Part shown: positions 5,126-9,381 of the stretch, piece by piece
Position numbering within the stretch: position 1 is the stretch's first letter
Layout: every line of letters starts with the position of its first letter
Program-made: the position numbers and the translations under genes
Notes under the pieces: model-generated
Told to the model about the DNA's origin: nothing
Databases searched by the model: none
Seen by the model: only the letters and a program-made list of their open reading frames with translations
Assembly (NCBI GenBank): GCA_023391015.1
Contig: JAEWBT010000005.1
Location: forward strand, 1 to 9,381
Direction of reading: 5' to 3'
Length of the DNA: 9,381 nt
DNA from: Bacteroidota bacterium
Lineage (GTDB): Bacteria; Bacteroidota; Bacteroidia; Chitinophagales; Chitinophagaceae

Positions 5126-8100
5126 CTACCGCCCTTTCACTTCCACTCTTGTCCCTTCGGTATGCGCCGAAAATTCCGGCGCGTACATGCACTGAATCGT
5201 CGCCAGTCCGCCGGAGAAATTACCGGCCTGCGTAGCAAACATCGGGTACTCAAACACGTATTTGCCCTTCGGCAGGTAGCTGATAAAGAAGTTGCTGGAA
5301 AGGTCCAGGGTGCTTTCGTAGTAACCAAGGCCGTCCTGCCAGCGGTAACCACTCAGCACGTTTATCGGTTCAAAGCATGAAGCGCGCGCGTCTTTCAGGT
5401 GTACGTACTCCATGTCGCGGTCCACGGTGATTTCTACCCGTGCTTTCACGCGGTCGCCCACCTTCACGCCTTCGCCTTCGGCCAGCGGACGCAGTACCGG
5501 CCCGCGCGGCGTGGCTTCTTCCACCCACAAAGCCTTGCGGATTTGCAGCGGCGTTCCGGCCGCTTCTATCTTATCATAGTCCTCAAAATACTGCCAGTAC
5601 ACCCCGCCCCACGTGGGCATTCCGGCGGGCAGTTTGGCGCTCGCCTTCGGCCCGTCGGCAACCGCAAACCGGATGTTGCCCATCTGCGGCGTGACCTCGC
5701 TTCCCGGAATCCGCGCTTTCAGATACCCGCTGCCCGCTTCGGTCTTTTGGGTTTGGGAAGAAATAGTACGGTCGCCCAGCGAAATGGTTACCTGCGGCTC
5801 GGCATTCAGCCATTCGGTGCCGGTGCGCAACAAGGCATAACACGCGTCGGCGGTGGCTTTGGTGCTGCGCCAGTGCTGGGTTTGCTTTTGCTTCAGGAGC
5901 CAGCGGCGTGCTTCATTCACGGCAGCCTCATTGCCGGTTTCAGAGAAGAATTCAATCAGCAACGCCTGGCTTTCTATCGGCGCTTCGTACCACCACCACG
6001 AGCGGCCCATCTCGGGCCAGTAGCGGCCCATTTCTTCCTTGTAAGTGCTTGTTTCCAAAAGCGATTTAGAGACCGCCGTTACCGTTGCGCCGTCGCCTTC
6101 GCGGTGGGCAAACAGGCCGGTCATGCCTTTGGTGAAGGCGTTGAATTTAGGCCAGTATTTCTTCGCCTGTCCGGCGTAGTACTGCACTTCTTTGCCCTGC
6201 GGCAGCTTGCCAAAGAACGTCCGCGCGTAGAGGTAATGCACCTGAAACGGACTCACCTGTTGGGCGTCCAGCTTCGCTTTGTATTTGATCAGATTCTGAT
6301 AATCTTCCACAATTTTCCGGTCCAGATACGGCAGGCACTTGTCGGCAATGCGCTTCATGCGACCGCCGTAATCTTCCACGCCGAGCGCTTTCAGGTGCCC
6401 GATGCCCGCCACAATGTATTGGGTGATAAACCGGTCGGGGCGCGGATTTCCGGAAAACCACGGAAAACCGCCTTCGGGCAACAACATCGCTTCCAGCTTT
6501 TTCGCCGTCCCTTCCAGCTCGCGCGACAGCTTCGCCGTTTCAAACAGGCGGGCAATATTCTTCTTCTGTTGCGTCTCCGATTGCACCTGCAACACCCACG
6601 GCGTTTCCGCCAGCAGGGCCGATTTCAACTCTTGGTTTTTCTCCAGATTGCTCAGCAAGGCGGCGGTGTCTTCGGTTTGCCAACGGCTTAAAATCTCTTT
6701 GACGCGCGGCGCTTTTCTAAGGATGTGCGCGGCCAGCGCGGTGGCATAGTAGCGGTTAAAATTTTGCTCAGCGCATTCGTAAGGATACTCCATCAGGTAA
6801 GGCAGCGCCTGCACCGCATACCACGCCGGGTTGGTCGTGTATTCCACCGTCAGCGCGTGTTGGGCCAGCGTGTTGCTCTTCCCGGATTGCAACAGCGCCT
6901 CCCATTGCACCGATTTTTCGCCCGTGCCGTTCATCCAAAGCGGCAGGGTTTCGGTAACAAGCGTGCGGTTCGTAACCACCGGCAGCGCTGTTTCTTCGCC
7001 GTCGGTAAAAGCCCCGGATTGGGCCGAGATGCGCACCAGCACCGGCTCGTAGCGACTGCGCGGCACACTCAGTTTCCACGTTGCGGTGGTGCTACCATTG
7101 GCTCCGGCGGTAAAGCTTGCTTCCGTGTTGGAAAGCCCGAACTGCGTGTTCAGCGGTTGACCGGTCAGCGCATCCACGATTTGGATGCGGGCTGTTCCGG
7201 CCATCTGCGCCGCCGTCATGTTGGTGATTTTGGCGGATAAAAAGAGGTTATCGCCCTGCCGAAAAAAGCGCGGCAAACCGGGCACTACCATCAAATCTTT
7301 CTGCGTTTTCACCGCCCCGGTCAGCGTACCCATTTTGAGATCTTTGGTGTGGGCAAAGGCCATGAATTTCCACTCGGTCAGGGCTTCCGGAAAAGAGAAT
7401 TTTATTTTCACGGAACCATCTTCACCCGTCGTGAGTTGCGGCATAAAAAACGCCGTTTCCTGAAGGTTTTTGCGAATTGGAACGTCAGTGGAATTTGGGG
7501 ACTTTTCGTCTCCGGCAGGCGGTGCAGGTGGCGGTGGCGGTGCTTCGGCGGATGCATCGGCAGCCATTTTAGCATTGGCCATTGCGGCAGGTGCCGGAGC
7601 CATCTGGGCTTCCTCCATAACTTCCATACGGCTTCGGGAAGCAGAGCGCAACACCCGGCCTCCACCATAATAGCCGCGTTGTTCTATTTGGAAGAATTTC
7701 AGCGCGTCGTATTGCTTTTCGTACCCTTCCAGAAATGCAACATCCGGGGAAGAAATATGCCGGTCACCGGCGATGCCAAAACCGGTATTAGTGTTCCAGC
7801 GCCGCTCCGGATAATGACTTGCAAACAGCGAAAGCCGGCTCCAGGAATGCGGCAGGAAGGCATCCAGCGAAGCGTCATACAGCACAGCGGCCAGCTCAGC
7901 AGCAACCTTGTCTTTTTTCGCGCCGCGAACGGTCAGCGTCCAGCTTTCCGCTGCGCCGGGCTGCACCTTGTCGCGATGCGTTTCCCACGAAAGCGAAAGG
8001 TCTTTGTTCGTCCACGGCACGGCCACGGTTGCCGCAGTGGTGTAAACGCGGTTGTCGCGCACCATCAGGTATTGCAGCGAAAGGCCGCCGCGGTCGGCTT

Positions 8101-9381
8101 CGGTAATGGCTTTGGTCCACACATACGGGCCGCCCGCCACCGAAACCCACTTCGGTGCGGCGTCGGGGCCAATGCCTTCCACATTCTCCAGCACCGCATC
8201 GCCGCCCACACCGGAAACGGTTTTCACGGTTACTTTTTCGCCCGGCTCCGCGGTAACGCTTTGCGGCACAGTCATCAACGGAATGCCCGGTTTTCCGGCA
8301 CTTTCCCCCGCCCACACATGAACGTATTGCTTTTGCTCCACCGCTTTTCCGGCTTTGTCTTTGGTAGAGAAATGGAACACATACCAGCCATTTTTAGAAA
8401 AAACATTTGCCAGATCCAGCGAGCCTCTTTCAGTTGTTATAAAAGCACCTTCAAACACCGTTTCCGCCACCTTCCAGTTGCGGTAGTTCCACTCTTCTTT
8501 ATAGGCATCCAACGGAAACGATTTCCGGAAATCACCTTCGCTCAGCACAAAAACATCGGGCGTTTCCCACAAGCGCTTGCGGTACAAAACATCTGGCGTT
8601 CGCAGGCGCTCCACTTTCAGTTTTACGGTTGCAGGCAGGAAATTCCCGGCAAAGTTTTGGGTGCGAACGGTAATCGTGTCCAGCGCTTCGCGCGTTGTTT
8701 GCTCCGGCAACCCGGCCACTAGTTCCAGCGCGCGGTAGCCCGCCGAAATGCTTTGACTGCCGCTGTGGGTTTCGCCATTTTGGTCGCTCACGTCGGCCAG
8801 TACGGTGTAGGTGAAAACGGGCAGCCCGCTTTCCGGAATCTTTTCATCCGGCAGCGTAAAAAACGACACATCAAACGAGCCGTCGGCACGCGTGGTGGTG
8901 GTGCCCTGCGTCAATTCCACCTGCGGCGAAGACGGTCCGCCGCCGCGCCACCAGAACCAGTATGGAATTCTTGCCTGGCGCACCACACGGTATTTTACCT
9001 GCGCCCCATCCACCGGCGCACCGGAATACGAAAGCGCTTTCAGGGTGAGTTTCACTTCCTCGTTCAAGGCAAAAGCAGCCGTTTTAAGACTGTCGGGCTG
9101 CACAAAAAACTTCGGGCGTTTGTATTCTTCCACCTGCACGTGGGTGCTGCCTTCGCTGCGCCCGTCCAGGCGCGCTTCCAGCATCATGCTGCCGGTGAGG
9201 CCGCTTTGCGGGGCGATGAAATTTCCGGAAATAGAGCCAAATTCATTCGTCGTTAGGCTTTGCTCGGCAATCTTCTGGCGATTGGCGTCGTAGAAAATCA
9301 CAGACAGCGCTTTTCCGGAAATCACCCCGGCTTTGCGGTTGTAGTCGCTTTGCGTTAAGGCAATAGCTTTAAAATAAACCG
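5126..9381 (-). CDS. Alpha-2-macroglobulin family protein with thioester (5' end beyond window)
   Basis: Bacterial alpha-2-macroglobulins are large envelope proteins thought to trap proteases: cleavage of a bait region exposes a thioester that links covalently to the attacker. About 1,418 residues are visible, and the frame stays open past 9381 (YFKAIALTQSDYNRKAGV precedes the GTG at 9325), so the N-terminus with any signal peptide is missing. Numbering from that GTG, the order is MG2-like and further macroglobulin domains, then an Ala/Pro-rich segment at about 570-608 (PPPPPAPP) at the place of the bait region, then the conserved FPEALTEWKFMAFAHTKD segment. The thioester motif CAEQ follows (Cys851, codon 6775-6773), then the helical thioester domain (GGFPWFSGNPRPDRFITQYI) and a C-terminal receptor-like domain (GLGYYESTLDLSSNFFISYLPKG) up to the TAG at 5128-5126. 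Six TTCCGGAA sites lie inside it. Its terminator follows directly. Confidence 0.95.
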   Translation of the reverse strand, partial: VYFKAIALTQSDYNRKAGVISGKALSVIFYDANRQKIAEQSLTTNEFGSISGNFIAPQSGLTGSMMLEARLDGRSEGSTHVQVEEYKRPKFFVQPDSLKTAAFALNEEVKLTLKALSYSGAPVDGAQVKYRVVRQARIPYWFWWRGGGPSSPQVELTQGTTTTRADGSFDVSFFTLPDEKIPESGLPVFTYTVLADVSDQNGETHSGSQSISAGYRALELVAGLPEQTTREALDTITVRTQNFAGNFLPATVKLKVERLRTPDVLYRKRLWETPDVFVLSEGDFRKSFPLDAYKEEWNYRNWKVAETVFEGAFITTERGSLDLANVFSKNGWYVFHFSTKDKAGKAVEQKQYVHVWAGESAGKPGIPLMTVPQSVTAEPGEKVTVKTVSGVGGDAVLENVEGIGPDAAPKWVSVAGGPYVWTKAITEADRGGLSLQYLMVRDNRVYTTAATVAVPWTNKDLSLSWETHRDKVQPGAAESWTLTVRGAKKDKVAAELAAVLYDASLDAFLPHSWSRLSLFASHYPERRWNTNTGFGIAGDRHISSPDVAFLEGYEKQYDALKFFQIEQRGYYGGGRVLRSASRSRMEVMEEAQMAPAPAAMANAKMAADASAEAPPPPPAPPAGDEKSPNSTDVPIRKNLQETAFFMPQLTTGEDGSVKIKFSFPEALTEWKFMAFAHTKDLKMGTLTGAVKTQKDLMVVPGLPRFFRQGDNLFLSAKITNMTAAQMAGTARIQIVDALTGQPLNTQFGLSNTEASFTAGANGSTTATWKLSVPRSRYEPVLVRISAQSGAFTDGEETALPVVTNRTLVTETLPLWMNGTGEKSVQWEALLQSGKSNTLAQHALTVEYTTNPAWYAVQALPYLMEYPYECAEQNFNRYYATALAAHILRKAPRVKEILSRWQTEDTAALLSNLEKNQELKSALLAETPWVLQVQSETQQKKNIARLFETAKLSRELEGTAKKLEAMLLPEGGFPWFSGNPRPDRFITQYIVAGIGHLKALGVEDYGGRMKRIADKCLPYLDRKIVEDYQNLIKYKAKLDAQQVSPFQVHYLYARTFFGKLPQGKEVQYYAGQAKKYWPKFNAFTKGMTGLFAHREGDGATVTAVSKSLLETSTYKEEMGRYWPEMGRSWWWYEAPIESQALLIEFFSETGNEAAVNEARRWLLKQKQTQHWRSTKATADACYALLRTGTEWLNAEPQVTISLGDRTISSQTQKTEAGSGYLKARIPGSEVTPQMGNIRFAVADGPKASAKLPAGMPTWGGVYWQYFEDYDKIEAAGTPLQIRKALWVEEATPRGPVLRPLAEGEGVKVGDRVKARVEITVDRDMEYVHLKDARASCFEPINVLSGYRWQDGLGYYESTLDLSSNFFISYLPKGKYVFEYPMFATQAGNFSGGLATIQCMYAPEFSAHTEGTRVEVKGR

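Noticed and set aside
5399..6691. Long plus-strand frame of 430 codons opposite the macroglobulin gene
   Set aside because: The product is rich in Arg, His, Phe and Gln with no domain; it is the antisense shadow of a well-supported gene with GC-biased third positions.
7349..8722. Plus-strand frame of 457 codons opposite the macroglobulin gene
   Set aside because: Same explanation: composition typical of an antisense shadow, and no recognisable motif.

Overview
The window looks like chromosomal DNA from a member of the Bacteroidota. The signs are a lipoprotein signal ending in Cys-Lys-Lys-Asp, a TonB C-terminal-domain protein with its own export signal, a very large alpha-2-macroglobulin, a promoter-like TTG-21 nt-nnTCTTTG element, and no Shine-Dalgarno sequences before the starts. 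I cannot place it below phylum with confidence.

Layout: (1) 1-319, minus strand, the N-terminus of SMC, truncated by the window edge and starting with TTG. (2) 621-2210, plus strand, an unrecognised outer-membrane-type lipoprotein, divergent from SMC. It is visibly more AT-rich than the right half. (3) 2211-2753, a gene-free stretch with palindromic repeats. (4) 2754-3273, plus strand, a type II toxin-antitoxin pair. The small antitoxin is intact, but the overlapping RelE/ParE-family toxin has two in-frame stop codons and otherwise keeps its frame. (5) 3299-3703, minus strand, a short exported TonB C-terminal-domain protein. (6) 3704-4035, a gene-poor stretch with a hairpin beside the tonB-like start, two TTTCCGGAAA palindromes and a terminator. 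(7) 4036-4893, minus strand, an L,D-transpeptidase (YkuD fold) with a signal peptide. (8) 5126-9381, minus strand, most of an alpha-2-macroglobulin family protein with a CAEQ thioester motif. It runs off the right edge and is followed by a strong intrinsic terminator.

Most products act in the cell envelope (lipoprotein, TonB-like protein, L,D-transpeptidase, macroglobulin). They have separate terminators and gaps between them, so they look like single-gene units that happen to be neighbours, not one operon.

The most unusual features are two. The palindrome TTCCGGAA occurs 12 times by hand count against about 0.14 expected from base composition alone. It lies both between genes and inside genes in all three codon phases, so it behaves like a genome-wide highly iterated palindrome. 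The second is the toxin-antitoxin locus, where the toxin has been killed by nonsense changes and the antitoxin remains intact behind an inverted repeat. I found no convincing new multi-gene system.
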